Notes: generated from the sequence alone by a model not told the origin. A DNA stretch of 64,000 bases from an uncultured Planktomarina sp. (GCA_905182455.1 CAJJBJ010000009.1:56186-120185), one strand, 5' to 3'; shown: positions 7,163-19,766, numbered from the stretch's first letter. A program made the numbers and translations.

Positions 7163-8091
7163 ACGCTCCAACCGAGATTGCTGCCAAGTGGGGGGCACAA
7201 GGCCCGGTTGAACTGATCACAGAGCGTGAAAATGCAGTTTACCGGATCATGCGCGACGGCGCACCAGCAGCCCTGCGTCTGCATCGGGCCGGGTATCAGA
7301 ACGAGGCCTCGATCCTGTCTGAGTTAAGCTGGACCACCCGGCTTGCCGATGCAGGCTTTGCTTGCCCCAAACCCATTGCCCAGCAAGACGGAGCATTCAC
7401 GGCACAGCTGGCGGATGGCAGATTTGCGTCAGTCATTTCATGGGTAGAAGGCGCGCCAATTGGGGGGGCTGATATGCCATTTGTCGGCACAGTCACAGCC
7501 CATTGCGATCTGTATCACAAACTTGGCCACCTTCTAGCACAGCTGCACGATACAAGTGACGCCATCAACACCGAGGACATCATTCGCCCTGCTTGGGATC
7601 TGCCGGGCCTACTCGGAAAATCACCATTTTGGGGCATGTTTTGGGAGAATCCATCACTGTCGTCTGGCGAAAAAAAACTGATGATCTATGCCCGAGATGC
7701 AGCCCATGCGCATTTAAAGGCGATGAAAGATGCTGATTTTGGCTTGATCCATGCGGATGCCCTACAAGAGAACGTGTTCACGCAAGGCTCAGATCTCACA
7801 TTGATTGACTTTGATGACGCGGGCTTTGGATACCGGGGCTATGATCTTGGAGTGTCACTGTCACAGCATTACAGCCTGCGATATTTGGATGATCTCACGG
7901 CCGCGCTTCAGGCCGGGTATGGCACTTTGCGCAACGCCCCTAGTCTTGAGGATATCAAGTTTTTCTTGATGTTGCGCAGTTTTGCATCGTCCGGCTGGGT
8001 GATTTCTCGCCAGCCCAAAAAGAGCCCAGCACACCGCATCTATGCCGAACGCGCCCTGCATTTGGCGCATCACTGGCTAACCACCCCTTAA
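7159..8091 (+). CDS. APH-family phosphotransferase (small-molecule kinase)
   Basis: A 310-residue kinase of the aminoglycoside phosphotransferase/homoserine kinase-like fold. The catalytic loop is HADALQEN (Asp200, Asn205), and the metal-binding aspartate is Asp217 in LIDFDD. Its ATG overlaps the stop of the PLP gene (ATGA), so the two products are probably made together and act on the same compound, likely a hydroxylated amine. A drug-resistance role is unlikely in this context. It ends convergently with pncB with a 4-nt overlap. Confidence 0.8.
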   Translation: MNAPTEIAAKWGAQGPVELITERENAVYRIMRDGAPAALRLHRAGYQNEASILSELSWTTRLADAGFACPKPIAQQDGAFTAQLADGRFASVISWVEGAPIGGADMPFVGTVTAHCDLYHKLGHLLAQLHDTSDAINTEDIIRPAWDLPGLLGKSPFWGMFWENPSLSSGEKKLMIYARDAAHAHLKAMKDADFGLIHADALQENVFTQGSDLTLIDFDDAGFGYRGYDLGVSLSQHYSLRYLDDLTAALQAGYGTLRNAPSLEDIKFFLMLRSFASSGWVISRQPKKSPAHRIYAERALHLAHHWLTTP

Positions 8092-9380
8092 ACGATGATC
8101 CGCTGCACCGATTGTTGACCCACATTGAATACCCGTTTGTAACGTGCAATTTCATCCGCTGGCCCCATGGCTTTATTGGGGTTGTCAGACAGTTTGACCG
8201 TTGGGCGTCCATCTGCAGAAACCGCCTTACAAACCAAAGAAAAGGGTTCCAAAGCATCATTTGGAACCAAGCCGCGAAAATCATTGGTGAGCAGTGTGCC
8301 CCACCCAAAAGACACCCGAACGCGTCCATGAAACAGGGACTGCAGCTCGGAAATTTTCGCAACATCCAAACCATCAGAAAAAATAACCAGTTTTTGAGTT
8401 GGGTCTTCGCCTCGGATTTTCCACCATTTTATCGCGTTTTCTGCGCCCTGAATTGGATCGCCAGAGTCAATGCGAATCCCAGTCCATTTCGCCAACCAAT
8501 CCGGCGCATTATTCAAAAACCCTTCGGTCCCATAGGTGTCCGGCAAGATAATCCGCAAATTTCCATCATGCTCTTCGTGCCAATCCGACAAAACATCATA
8601 TGGAGCTTGGCGCAATGCCTCATCCGTTTGGGCGAGAGCCGAATAGATCATTGGCAATTCATGGGCATTGGTGCCAATGGCTGCCAAATCACGGTTTTTT
8701 GCGATCAAACAGTTGGAGGTTCCAACAAATTTCTCCCCCAGACCTCCCGTCATCGCCTGCACTGCCCAATCCTGCCACAGAAAAGAGTGCCGCCTCCGGG
8801 TGCCAAAGTCAGCAAGCCTTAGGTTATCAATCTTGCGCAGATGTTCAATTTTTTCCCAAAGCTTGGCCATCCCACGCGCATAAAGGATTTGCAGCTCAAA
8901 TCTGCCCATATCTCCCAGAACAGCACGGCCACGCAGTTCCATAAGAACCGACAGGGCAGGGATTTCCCAAAGCATCACTTCCGGCCAGCTGCCTTCAAAG
9001 GTCAGCTCATACTGCCCATCGCGTTTTTCGAGATGATAGGGCGGCAGGCGCATGGTTTCGAACCAATCCATGAACTCGGGCGTGAACATCTGACGCTTGC
9101 CATAAAATGTATTGCCGCGCATCCATGTACTTTCGCCACGGGCCAGAGATAATGAGCGCACATGATCCAGCTGCTCGCGCAGCTCCCCCTCATCCACCAG
9201 ATCCGCCAAACGAACATTAATTGAGCGATTGATCAAGCTGAAGGTCACTTGGGTGTTGGGTTTGTTTCTAAATATAGACTGACACATCAATAACTTATAG
9301 AAATCAGTATCAATCAATGAGCGCACAATTGGATCAATTTTCCATTTGTGGTTCCAGACGCGTGTGGCGATATCAACCAT
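8088..9380 (-). CDS. pncB: Nicotinate phosphoribosyltransferase
   Basis: Converts nicotinate and PRPP to nicotinate mononucleotide, with ATP hydrolysis, in the Preiss-Handler NAD salvage route. The full length of 430 residues is present. Visible signatures are LIDTDFYKLLMCQ near the N-terminus, FGTRRRHS, GTSNCLIAK, the phosphorylated-histidine segment GTNAHELPM and the substrate segment DSGDP. It lies directly downstream of pncA with 1 nt of overlap, so the pair forms one salvage operon on the minus strand. Confidence 0.95.
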   Translation of the reverse strand: MVDIATRVWNHKWKIDPIVRSLIDTDFYKLLMCQSIFRNKPNTQVTFSLINRSINVRLADLVDEGELREQLDHVRSLSLARGESTWMRGNTFYGKRQMFTPEFMDWFETMRLPPYHLEKRDGQYELTFEGSWPEVMLWEIPALSVLMELRGRAVLGDMGRFELQILYARGMAKLWEKIEHLRKIDNLRLADFGTRRRHSFLWQDWAVQAMTGGLGEKFVGTSNCLIAKNRDLAAIGTNAHELPMIYSALAQTDEALRQAPYDVLSDWHEEHDGNLRIILPDTYGTEGFLNNAPDWLAKWTGIRIDSGDPIQGAENAIKWWKIRGEDPTQKLVIFSDGLDVAKISELQSLFHGRVRVSFGWGTLLTNDFRGLVPNDALEPFSLVCKAVSADGRPTVKLSDNPNKAMGPADEIARYKRVFNVGQQSVQRIIV

Positions 9381-9970
9381 TACACAAGGCTCACTTTTGC
9401 TGCTGTCATTTCATTTAAGGCAAGATCCAGAGATCCATCCATATCAATCGGCCGACATAATTCGGTGTTGACTGTCACTTGAAATCCAAGGCCCGCTGCA
9501 TCCAAAGCCGAGTAGGCGACGCAGTAATCCGTAGCCAGCCCTACAAAGGTGAGGTCTAGCAAACCGCGGGTCTTGAGATAACCTTCAAGGCCTGTAGCGG
9601 TGGTTTGATCATTCTCAAAAAAGGCGGAATAGCTGTCTATCCTGGACCGGTAGCCTTTTCGAATTATCAAATCCGCATGATGGCTGGCAAGGCCGCCGTG
9701 AAAAGCTGCCCCGGCGCTGCCCTGTACACAGTGATCAGGCCAAAGCACTTGCGGGCCATAGGGCATTTCAATGCTGGAAAAGGCCGCCATATCATGGCCA
9801 CTTGCAAAAGACGAATGCCCCGCCGGATGCCAGTCCTGTGTCAGGATCACCGCGTCAAACTCCGCCATCATTTCATTGATAGACGCCACAATTTCATCAC
9901 CGCCGGCAACGGCCAAGGCGCCTCCAGGACAAAAGTCATTTTGGACATCAATTACGATCAAGGCGCGCAT
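9380..9970 (-). CDS. pncA: Nicotinamidase
   Basis: Cytosolic amidase converting nicotinamide to nicotinate, the substrate of the neighbouring pncB. The catalytic triad is visible as Asp8, Lys105 and Cys150 (ATDYC), with metal ligands Asp46, His48 and His80 (TQDWHPAGH, WPDHC). The start MRALIVIDVQ is the conserved one; an upstream in-frame codon would add 19 unrelated residues. The product is 196 residues. It is divergent from trhO across about 140 nt that must contain both promoters. Confidence 0.93.
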   Translation of the reverse strand: MRALIVIDVQNDFCPGGALAVAGGDEIVASINEMMAEFDAVILTQDWHPAGHSSFASGHDMAAFSSIEMPYGPQVLWPDHCVQGSAGAAFHGGLASHHADLIIRKGYRSRIDSYSAFFENDQTTATGLEGYLKTRGLLDLTFVGLATDYCVAYSALDAAGLGFQVTVNTELCRPIDMDGSLDLALNEMTAAKVSLV

Positions 9971-10113
9971 TAAGGTCTCCTGCCCTAGCTTGGGCCCAGA
10001 GGTAAAGACCGAAACCCCTAAGGTCAATGTTGCCAGGGTGACAAGAACGCTAATTAGGTCGCGCAGGACATATCGAACAGCAACCTATCTTGCGGCATGC
10101 CCCACTTCAGACT

Positions 10114-11004
10114 ATGACCCGGCGCATGTTTACAGTTTCAGCGCTATATCACTTTACACGCTTTGATGACCCCGCCGCCCTGCGTGGGCCGATGCTATCT
10201 TTATGCGAGCACGAGGGCATAAAGGGCACGATCTTAATCGCAGCGGAAGGGGTCAATGGCACCGTCGCAGGCCCAAGCCAAGGTATCGCCCGGTTGTGGC
10301 GGCATATCGCGGCTTTGCCGGGCTGCGCAGATTTCGAGCATAAGGAAAGCTCGGCGCAAACCATGCCCTTCAAGCGCATGAAAGTGCGGCTCAAAAAAGA
10401 AATTGTGACAATGGGACAACCAAATGTGGATCCCCGCGCAGCTTCCGGCCATTATGTGGATCCTTTGGACTGGAACGCTTTGATCACCTCACCCGATGTG
10501 GCTGTGATCGATACCCGCAATGATTACGAAGTGGGTATCGGAACCTTCGAGGGTGCGATTGACCCTCAAACCAAAACCTTCCGCGAATTTCCGGAATGGT
10601 GGGCAAAAAACAAGCACCGCTTTAACAACAAAAAGATTGCCATGTTTTGTACTGGTGGGATCCGCTGTGAAAAATCCACCAATTTTTTATTGGGCGAAGG
10701 GATTGAGGATGTTTACCACCTCAAGGGTGGTATTTTGAAATATTTGGAACACGTGCCGCAAGAAGAAAGCACGTGGGAAGGCGAATGTTTTGTCTTTGAT
10801 AACCGCGTCTCAGTGGGACATGGATTGGTCGAAGGCAATTATGATCAATGCTACGCCTGCCGCCGTCCAATTACCGAAGACGATAAAACCCGTTCAGATT
10901 ACATCAAAGGCATGCAGTGCCACCAATGTATCGACGAATACACCAATGAAGATCGTGCGCGATTTGGGGAACGTCAAAGGCAGATTGATGCCGCCGCCAA
11001 ATAA
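10114..11004 (+). CDS. trhO: tRNA uridine(34) hydroxylase TrhO (rhodanese domain)
   Basis: Oxygen-dependent enzyme that forms 5-hydroxyuridine at tRNA position 34. It has an N-terminal domain containing GTILIAAEGVNGT (about 38-50) and then a rhodanese domain with the conserved Cys179 in FCTGGIRCEK. A C-terminal Cys-rich segment (CYACRRP, CHQC) is typical of the longer family members. The ATG at 10114 is chosen; ATG 10126 (MFTVSALYHF) is equally plausible, while the upstream TTG at 10090 is unlikely. Confidence 0.92.
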   Translation: MTRRMFTVSALYHFTRFDDPAALRGPMLSLCEHEGIKGTILIAAEGVNGTVAGPSQGIARLWRHIAALPGCADFEHKESSAQTMPFKRMKVRLKKEIVTMGQPNVDPRAASGHYVDPLDWNALITSPDVAVIDTRNDYEVGIGTFEGAIDPQTKTFREFPEWWAKNKHRFNNKKIAMFCTGGIRCEKSTNFLLGEGIEDVYHLKGGILKYLEHVPQEESTWEGECFVFDNRVSVGHGLVEGNYDQCYACRRPITEDDKTRSDYIKGMQCHQCIDEYTNEDRARFGERQRQIDAAAK

Positions 11005-11010
11005 CACCGA

Positions 11011-12384
11011 TTAAAACGACTTGATCCAAGACCCGAACCTAGCAAGTTTAGGCCCGTGCCCTTGGCCCCGAGCCTCGGCACGATCTGCAGATTTCAAAAC
11101 CGCATAAACGCTACGCACGGCAAGCCAACGAAAGGGTTCTGGCTCCCATTGGCGCACGGCCCTATTCACCCAAGGCAGTGCTGTGAGAGGCGTTTCTTGA
11201 CCCAAAACCAAATCACGTAGGGTCCGGCCGGCCACATTTGAAGATGAAACGCCAATGCCAACATATCCGCCAGCCCAGCCGATGTTCGTCTCCGGCTCCA
11301 GCCCAACTGTGGCACACCAATCGCGCGGTACGCCCAAGACACCTTGCCAAGCATGGGCCAAAGGCACATCTAACGCTGCCGGAAACATGCGCGCGAGGAT
11401 CGCCTTCAACTCAGAAATAGTGCCTGCGGTGGGCGTGCCATCCGGTTGGATCTTGGAATTGAAAAGGTACGGCAAGCCGCGCCCACCCACGGCGATCCGC
11501 CCGTCTGCCGTCCGCTGGCAATAACAATAGGCATTTGCCATATCACCTAAGAGCTCAGCCCCATCCCAGCCAATGTCGCGCCAAATCCCTTTTGGCAGAG
11601 GCTCAGTGATGATTTGGGCAGAATTCAGTGGCAACCATTGCCGCTTTAGTCCGGGCAGCCCCGCCGTGTAGCCTTCGGTGGCGCGCAGGATGAATTTGCA
11701 TGACACGGCTCCACGCGCGGTGGTGACCTTACCCGCCACGATGGTATCAGCTGCTGTTTGTTCAAAAATTTGAACACCCATACGCGCCACCACATCCGCC
11801 AACCCACGCACAAGCTTAGCCGGCTGGATGCGGGCCACGCCAGGAGTTACAATTGCGCCGAGTGCGCCAGGAATATTAACACGGGCTTGAGATTGCTTGG
11901 CTGTTTCAACAAAGCTGCGGGGATCACCCCAATGGTGCAGCCGCGCCACCTCGGGGTGCAAGCGGGCCAACTGAGCTGGGTTGGTGGCGACGGACAGCTC
12001 CTCTGTGCGATGGATGTCCGCTTCGATAGCCTCCGCCTCAGTAACTAAAATAACTTCGTCTACACTGGCGTGAAAATGGGCCGCCATAGCTTTGATCTGA
12101 CCGGCCGTCCCAGTGGTGAGATACTTCTCGTGATCCCAAGCGAAGTTCCCGGACAACCACCCCCCATTGCGACCCGACGCGCCAAAGCCCGCAAAGTTTT
12201 TTTCCACAATCACAATGTTAAGAGAGGGATCAGCTTTTTTGAGATAATAAGCGGTCCAAAGCCCTGTATATCCAGCGCCAATAATACACACATCGGCAGA
12301 TATTTTTGTGTCGAGAGCTGGGCGTGGCTTTGGCAGCCCGCCCAACTCCTTATACCAAAATGAAACGCCGCCCCGCTGCATCAC
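11011..12384 (-). CDS. FAD-dependent oxidoreductase (DAO family, PuuB-like)
   Basis: A 457-residue flavoprotein of the D-amino-acid oxidase/glycine oxidase fold. The FAD-binding GAGYTG lies at residues 36-41, followed by GASGRNGGW, a segment typical of gamma-glutamylputrescine and related amine oxidases. The C-terminal GWAGGYVGIGVSSSNVAG is the second FAD contact. The substrate is not fixed by sequence; an amine or N-substituted amino acid is likely. It converges on trhO with only 6 nt between stop codons, and no terminator is evident. Confidence 0.85.
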   Translation of the reverse strand: MMQRGGVSFWYKELGGLPKPRPALDTKISADVCIIGAGYTGLWTAYYLKKADPSLNIVIVEKNFAGFGASGRNGGWLSGNFAWDHEKYLTTGTAGQIKAMAAHFHASVDEVILVTEAEAIEADIHRTEELSVATNPAQLARLHPEVARLHHWGDPRSFVETAKQSQARVNIPGALGAIVTPGVARIQPAKLVRGLADVVARMGVQIFEQTAADTIVAGKVTTARGAVSCKFILRATEGYTAGLPGLKRQWLPLNSAQIITEPLPKGIWRDIGWDGAELLGDMANAYCYCQRTADGRIAVGGRGLPYLFNSKIQPDGTPTAGTISELKAILARMFPAALDVPLAHAWQGVLGVPRDWCATVGLEPETNIGWAGGYVGIGVSSSNVAGRTLRDLVLGQETPLTALPWVNRAVRQWEPEPFRWLAVRSVYAVLKSADRAEARGQGHGPKLARFGSWIKSF

Positions 12385-12410
12385 GTTTCGAGCCCCTGTG
12401 TTAGGTTGGG

Positions 12411-15000
<2,590 letters not shown>

Positions 15001-15627
15001 TCAAACAAATGGAATCACCAGACCCATCGCAATCAGCAACCCACCAGAAATCCGGTTGATCAATAGCACAGCGCGCGGGGATTGCAAAAACGCCCGTGCC
15101 TTATTTACGAAACTTGCCAGAATGAGATTGCCCAGCAACGGCGTCACAATAGAGACCATGACAATCGCTGTGACATCAATCAAAGTGACCTGCATCAGAT
15201 CAAAAAATCCAGGCAGAACGCCCATATAGAACAGAATTGCTTTAGGGTTTCCCAGGATAACCAAAATACCCGCTACAAAGCCCGCCCACATCCCAGGGCG
15301 CGTGAGACGGCCGTCACTGCCCAAAGCGTTTCCAGCCCTCATGATGAGCAAGCCCCCCATGACCAGAAACAAAACGGCGGCTACATAGCGCAGAATGGTC
15401 ATGATGCCGTCAATCTCATTGACCACCCAGCTCACACCTAAAATCGCAAGGATCGGCCAAACAGCATCCCCAATAGCAACTCCCAAGGCGAGAGGCCAGG
15501 CGGCCTGAAACCCGCCGGACATAGCACGCGCCAAAAGCGCCACCCAGACCGGGCCGGGTGTGAGGAACAAAATCAGGACTGCGACCGCATAAAGCGCCAA
15601 ATCTGAGGCAGCCAACGTAATACTCAT
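15001..15627 (-). CDS. LysE/RhtB family amino-acid exporter
   Basis: A 208-residue inner-membrane protein with about six helices. The N-terminal FLTPGPVWVALLARAMSGG is the LysE/RhtB signature, and GNPKAILFYMGVLPGFFD marks the second conserved block. It probably exports an amino acid such as threonine, homoserine or a basic amino acid; specificity cannot be read. Its ATG overlaps the recF stop by 4 nt, so it is co-transcribed with the replication genes although unrelated in function. Confidence 0.88.
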   Translation of the reverse strand: MSITLAASDLALYAVAVLILFLTPGPVWVALLARAMSGGFQAAWPLALGVAIGDAVWPILAILGVSWVVNEIDGIMTILRYVAAVLFLVMGGLLIMRAGNALGSDGRLTRPGMWAGFVAGILVILGNPKAILFYMGVLPGFFDLMQVTLIDVTAIVMVSIVTPLLGNLILASFVNKARAFLQSPRAVLLINRISGGLLIAMGLVIPFV

Positions 15628-16730
15628 TGCATTTTCACCTCTGATTTATTATTATTTTCAGAGACCAAGAGGTGTTGCGCGCGCGCGCCGAATTCCTCAA
15701 ACAATTCCGGGCCAGTGCCGGTCATCCATGCCTGCGCGCCAAGGGCACAAATTTCGTCATATAGGGCTGCCCTGCGGCCAGCGTCCAAATGCGCGGCGAC
15801 CTCATCGAGAAGCAGGATCGGCGGAATGCCTGTTTGCTCTTTCAGCGCGCGGCCATTTGCCAAAATCAAGGAGATCAACAGCGCCTTCTGCTCACCGGTA
15901 GAGCTATCTTTTGCCGGCACATCTTTCGCCGCAAAAACCCCATAAAGATCGTCACGATGCGGCCCTGCCAAAGTGCGGCCAGCGGCGATGTCACGGCCAC
16001 GATAACTCGCCAACAGGGCCGCCAAATCTTCACTGCTTTCGGGAATTTCCACATTTTCAGCGTTGGTTAGGGTTAGGTTGGCGGTTGGGAATGCCGTCTC
16101 TGTGCGCTCTTGCGATGCATGAATATGCATCAAAGCCTCCACCCGCGCCGCCCGAATTTTGACACCAGCCTCTGCCATTTGCCCCTCAATCGCCCGGTAC
16201 CAATGCGCGTCTTGCACCTGATCTTTCAGCAATCGGTTGCGCTCGCGCATGTTCTTTTCGTAGGCCAAAACATTGTCTGCATGACTGGGGCGAAACGACA
16301 GAGTCATACGGTCTAAAAACCGCCGCCGCCCATCGGCACCCTCGATCCACAGACGGTCCATGGCCGGGATCAACCACAATACCCGCGCAATACGGCCCAG
16401 CATCACCTGAGTGGCCGCCTTACCGTCAATACGCACCTGCCGCGCTGATCCGTTCTCAGACCATGTTTCGACTTCGTGTAGCCGGTCTTGCGAGCGCAGT
16501 ACAGATTTGACCTTCCAGCCCAGAGCCTCCGGCCTGCGGGTCATCTCTTCCGCACTGGCGCGCCGCACACCCCGGCCCGGAGACAGAAGAGAGACGGCTT
16601 CCAAAATATTGGTTTTGCCCGCACCATTTGCCCCATAAATCGCAATCGGCCGTGCATCACAGGCGATCTGCACCACTTGATGCGACCGGAAATGCGATAG
16701 GTTTAAGGATTCAACAGCAAGATTGGGCAT
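15624..16730 (-). CDS. recF: DNA replication/repair protein RecF
   Basis: SMC-like ATPase that loads RecA at gaps with RecO and RecR. At 368 residues it has the expected length. Walker A is GANGAGKT at residues 33-40. The signature region is DSSTGEQKALLISL, and Walker B is ILLLDEVAAHLD. It lies 25 nt downstream of dnaN and overlaps the lysE-family gene, forming a tight minus-strand cluster. Confidence 0.96.
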   Translation of the reverse strand: MPNLAVESLNLSHFRSHQVVQIACDARPIAIYGANGAGKTNILEAVSLLSPGRGVRRASAEEMTRRPEALGWKVKSVLRSQDRLHEVETWSENGSARQVRIDGKAATQVMLGRIARVLWLIPAMDRLWIEGADGRRRFLDRMTLSFRPSHADNVLAYEKNMRERNRLLKDQVQDAHWYRAIEGQMAEAGVKIRAARVEALMHIHASQERTETAFPTANLTLTNAENVEIPESSEDLAALLASYRGRDIAAGRTLAGPHRDDLYGVFAAKDVPAKDSSTGEQKALLISLILANGRALKEQTGIPPILLLDEVAAHLDAGRRAALYDEICALGAQAWMTGTGPELFEEFGARAQHLLVSENNNKSEVKMQ

Positions 16731-16755
16731 CTGCGCCCTTCACATTTGGCCCAGC

Positions 16756-17875
16756 TTAAACGCGCATCGGCATAACGACATAAATTGCCGACATGTCATT
16801 GCCTTCTCGCATCAAGGTGGGGTCGCCTGCAGTGTTGAACAAGAAAACCGCATTTTCACGGTCCACTTGGCTAGCGATTTCGAGAAGATACTTGGCGTTA
16901 AACCCAATCTCCAATTTTTCATCACCATAAGCCACAGACAGCTCTTCCTCAGCCGCACCACTATCTGGCGCATTGACCGATAGGATCAAACGGTCCTCAT
17001 CCAGAGACATTTTCACAGCACGAGACCGCTCAGACGATACAGTAGACACACGATCAACCGCTTTGGCGAATTCTGATGCATCCACCTCAAGCTTGCGCGT
17101 GTTGCCGGATGGAATCACCCGTGTGTAATCTGGGAAGGTGCCATCAATAACCTTGGAGGTCAGCGTCACATTTGGCGTTGCGAAGCGCACTTTAGTTTCA
17201 GAAACAGACACTGCAATTTGCGCCTCGTCATCATCCAAAAGCTTCCGCATCTCTCCCACAGTTTTGCGAGGAACAATAACGCCCGGCATATCTTCTGCAT
17301 TTGTCGGCAAGTCAGCATCAATTCGCGCCAAACGATGACCGTCGGTGGCCACGCAGCGCAGTTTTTTGCCATCCGTCACCTTCAGCGACATGCATATAAA
17401 CGCCGTTCAGGTAATATCGAGTTTCTTCCGTGGAAATTGCAAATTTTGATTTATCAAACAACCGGCGCAGCATCAAAGCTGGAGCAGTGAAGTTCGACGT
17501 ATATTCAGAGGAGGCCATCACCGGAAAATCTTCTTTCGGCAGGGTCGCCAATGAAAAATTCGACCGGCCAGCTTCGACGGTCAAACGGCCAGAGGCCCCA
17601 TCATCCACCAAAGTTACAAGCGCACCATCTGGCAGCTTACGGACGATCTCATGTAGGGTCACAGCCGAAACTGTACTGGCGCCTGCGCGCTCAACCATTG
17701 CAGTCACTCGGTCAACAATCTCGATATCAAGATCCGTGGCGCGGAAAGAGACATGATCTCCACTCGCTTCGATCAAGACATTTGCCAATATTGGGATCGT
17801 ATTTCGGCGCTCCACAACAGACTGTGCTTGAGACACAGCCTTCAACAAAGTTGCGCGTTCAATAGACAGTTTCAT
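16756..17875 (-). CDS. dnaN: DNA polymerase III beta sliding clamp (one-base frameshift)
   Basis: Ring-shaped processivity clamp of the replicative polymerase. The N-terminal half (MKLSIERATLLKAVSQAQSV) runs in one frame to YYLNGVYMH, and the rest (KVTDGKKLRCVATDGHRLA) continues in another. Dropping one base near 17389 gives a continuous protein of 372 residues, the normal length, ending in the conserved YVVMPMRV. As dnaN is essential and everything else is intact, a sequence error is the likely cause. It lies between dnaA and recF. A DnaA-box-like TTTTCCACA occurs in the 100 nt before it. Confidence 0.92.
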
Positions 17876-17978
17876 TGCCGTTCTCCGTCACATATTTTGA
17901 AGGTAAACCGTAAAGAGTTTTCCACAGGACACAAGGCTTTGTCGTTCGGTTTTGGCGGTAGCAGCGCTTGAAAAGGAT

Positions 17979-19325
17979 TTAACCCTCCAAAGAGCGGCGC
18001 AGCAGATCAATATCGTCGAAAATTTGACTGTCTTGGTTGCGCAGATCCTCGATCCGACGCACGCCATGCATGACCGTTGTATGATCACGCCCACCAAACC
18101 GGCGGCCGATTTCAGGCAAAGATCTGCTGGTCAACTGCTTGCACAAATACATTGCAACTTGGCGCGGACGCGCAAAACTACGCAGGCGTTTTGGGCCAAG
18201 CATGTCTGACAGTCGGATATTGTAATGATCGCTGACCTTGCGTTGAATTTCCTCAACCGTGACCTTACGGTCAGAGGCGCGCAGAATATCAGACAAGCAG
18301 TCTTGGGTCAGCTCAACAGTAATCTCACGCCCTACCAGAGATGCGAAAGCAAACAGTCGCGTTAAAGCGCCCTCGAGCACCCGAACGTTGTTTGAAATGC
18401 GGTGGGCCAAAAACTCAACTACTTCCTGACGCACTTCGATGCCCGGATAGCTGGATTGGTACAGTTCGATTTTCGACTGAAGGATGCCCAAACGTAGCTC
18501 ATATGTCGTCGGGTGCAGATCAACCACCAATCCACATTGCAAACGGCTGGCGATTCGATCTTCCAACAGCTTGATTTCGCCCGGAGCCCGATCTGCGGAA
18601 ATAATGATTTGCTTATTTTGATCAACCAAAGCGTTGAACGTGTGAAAAAACTCTTCTTGTGTGCTGTCTTTACCGGCAATGAATTGCACATCGTCGACCA
18701 TTAGCACGTCAACCGAGCGGAACAGCTCTTTGAAATCCATCATTTTACGTTCGCGCAAGGCTTGCACAAAGCGATACATGAATTGCTCAGCCGACAAATA
18801 CATCACGTTGATATCTGGCCGGTTGGCTTGCAGCTCCCAAGCGATGGCATGCATCAAATGGGTTTTGCCCAAACCAACGCCCCCATATAGAAACAAAGGG
18901 TTAAAGGTCACAGGGCCAGCCTCGGCCACCCGTTTGGCGGCAGCATGGGCCAGCTCATTGGGTTTTCCGACCACAAAATTGTCAAACAAAAACCGCATGT
19001 CCAATTTGGCACCTTGAATTTCACGCGGCTTCACGGACGCTAAAGTAGCAGGAGCCGCCATTCGGGCTGGAGCTTCTTGATCCGCACGCCCAACAGTAAA
19101 GGCAACGCGCGTGACCTGCAGGCCAGATTCACACATTTGGTATAAGATTTGGTCTTCAAAATGCTGGCGAACATAGTTCCCGAAAAAACTGGTCGGAACC
19201 GAAAATTCAGCAGTTCCATTGGTTTCGCCCATAAACTGCAACGGCTCAATCCAGGACTTATAATTGTTGTTTCCAAGTGATTTACGTAAGCGATCAGCGG
19301 CGATGCCCCAATATTCAAGTGTCAT
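17979..19325 (-). CDS. dnaA: Chromosomal replication initiator DnaA
   Basis: AAA+ initiator that binds DnaA boxes and opens oriC. Domain I starts with MTLEYWGIAADRLRKSLG. The AAA+ core shows Walker A GGVGLGKTH and Walker B LMVDDVQF. Domain IV ends with the DNA-binding signature GGRDHTTVMHGVRRIE. The ATG at 19325 is preferred to an upstream TTG at 19346 that would add seven residues. The product is 448 residues. It is followed by dnaN after about 100 nt. Confidence 0.97.
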   Translation of the reverse strand: MTLEYWGIAADRLRKSLGNNNYKSWIEPLQFMGETNGTAEFSVPTSFFGNYVRQHFEDQILYQMCESGLQVTRVAFTVGRADQEAPARMAAPATLASVKPREIQGAKLDMRFLFDNFVVGKPNELAHAAAKRVAEAGPVTFNPLFLYGGVGLGKTHLMHAIAWELQANRPDINVMYLSAEQFMYRFVQALRERKMMDFKELFRSVDVLMVDDVQFIAGKDSTQEEFFHTFNALVDQNKQIIISADRAPGEIKLLEDRIASRLQCGLVVDLHPTTYELRLGILQSKIELYQSSYPGIEVRQEVVEFLAHRISNNVRVLEGALTRLFAFASLVGREITVELTQDCLSDILRASDRKVTVEEIQRKVSDHYNIRLSDMLGPKRLRSFARPRQVAMYLCKQLTSRSLPEIGRRFGGRDHTTVMHGVRRIEDLRNQDSQIFDDIDLLRRSLEG

Positions 19326-19712
19326 GCGCTCTAATGCCCCAAACAAAAACTGCCGATCATCGGCCCAAATATACTGCAGAGACTACGGCTCATGCATCAC
19401 CAACATCAACGAAATCACCCACCAAAATGGCAGAAATATTGTCCTGAGAATAGGTTCCTATATCCACTAAAATGGATACAAAACACATTGTTTGACCAAG
19501 ATCATGTCGCCGTGCAGCAGTGGCAATCTCTAAAGTCTATCATCCCCCGGAGCATTAAATATGACTCGCTGTTTATATTTAGCGCTAGGCTAAGTGACTC
19601 TGCAACAGAACTTAATTCTTGACTCGGTGTTTTGCGAAAAAGAATCTCTTGCCGACGAAGTGGTTCGAAGGGGAACTACAAAATAATTTTTGTAATTTCA
19701 AGCATTTAAAAT
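19326..19712. other. dnaA-rpsT intergenic region
   Basis: About 390 nt without a credible gene; it presumably contains the dnaA promoter. One DnaA-box-like ATATCCACT occurs around 19460, but there is no cluster of TTATCCACA boxes and no GATC-rich or AT-rich unwinding-element pattern that would support oriC here. Nothing else recognisable is seen. Confidence 0.4.
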
Positions 19713-19741
19713 CAAAAAAGCGCAGAAATTAATCTGCGCTC
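19713..19741 (-). terminator. rpsT rho-independent terminator
   Basis: On the minus strand AGCGCAGA, loop TTAATT, TCTGCGCT is followed by six Ts (complement of 19715-19720). The 8-bp perfect stem begins 27 nt after the rpsT stop codon. Confidence 0.85.
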
Positions 19742-19766
19742 CTTGTTGGTAAATTTGTAAAAATTA

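Noticed and set aside
8112..8822. Plus-strand ORF of 236 codons opposite pncB
   Set aside because: Antisense shadow; pncB on the minus strand is intact with all its motifs.
17318..17391. Programmed frameshifting in dnaN, and likewise in secA, glmM and hemH
   Set aside because: No slippery heptamer or conserved stimulator is seen, the shifts go in both directions and the same pattern affects unrelated genes, so sequence error is simpler.
19326..19766. oriC next to dnaA
   Set aside because: Only one weak DnaA-box-like sequence and no clustered boxes; in many alphaproteobacteria the origin lies elsewhere.
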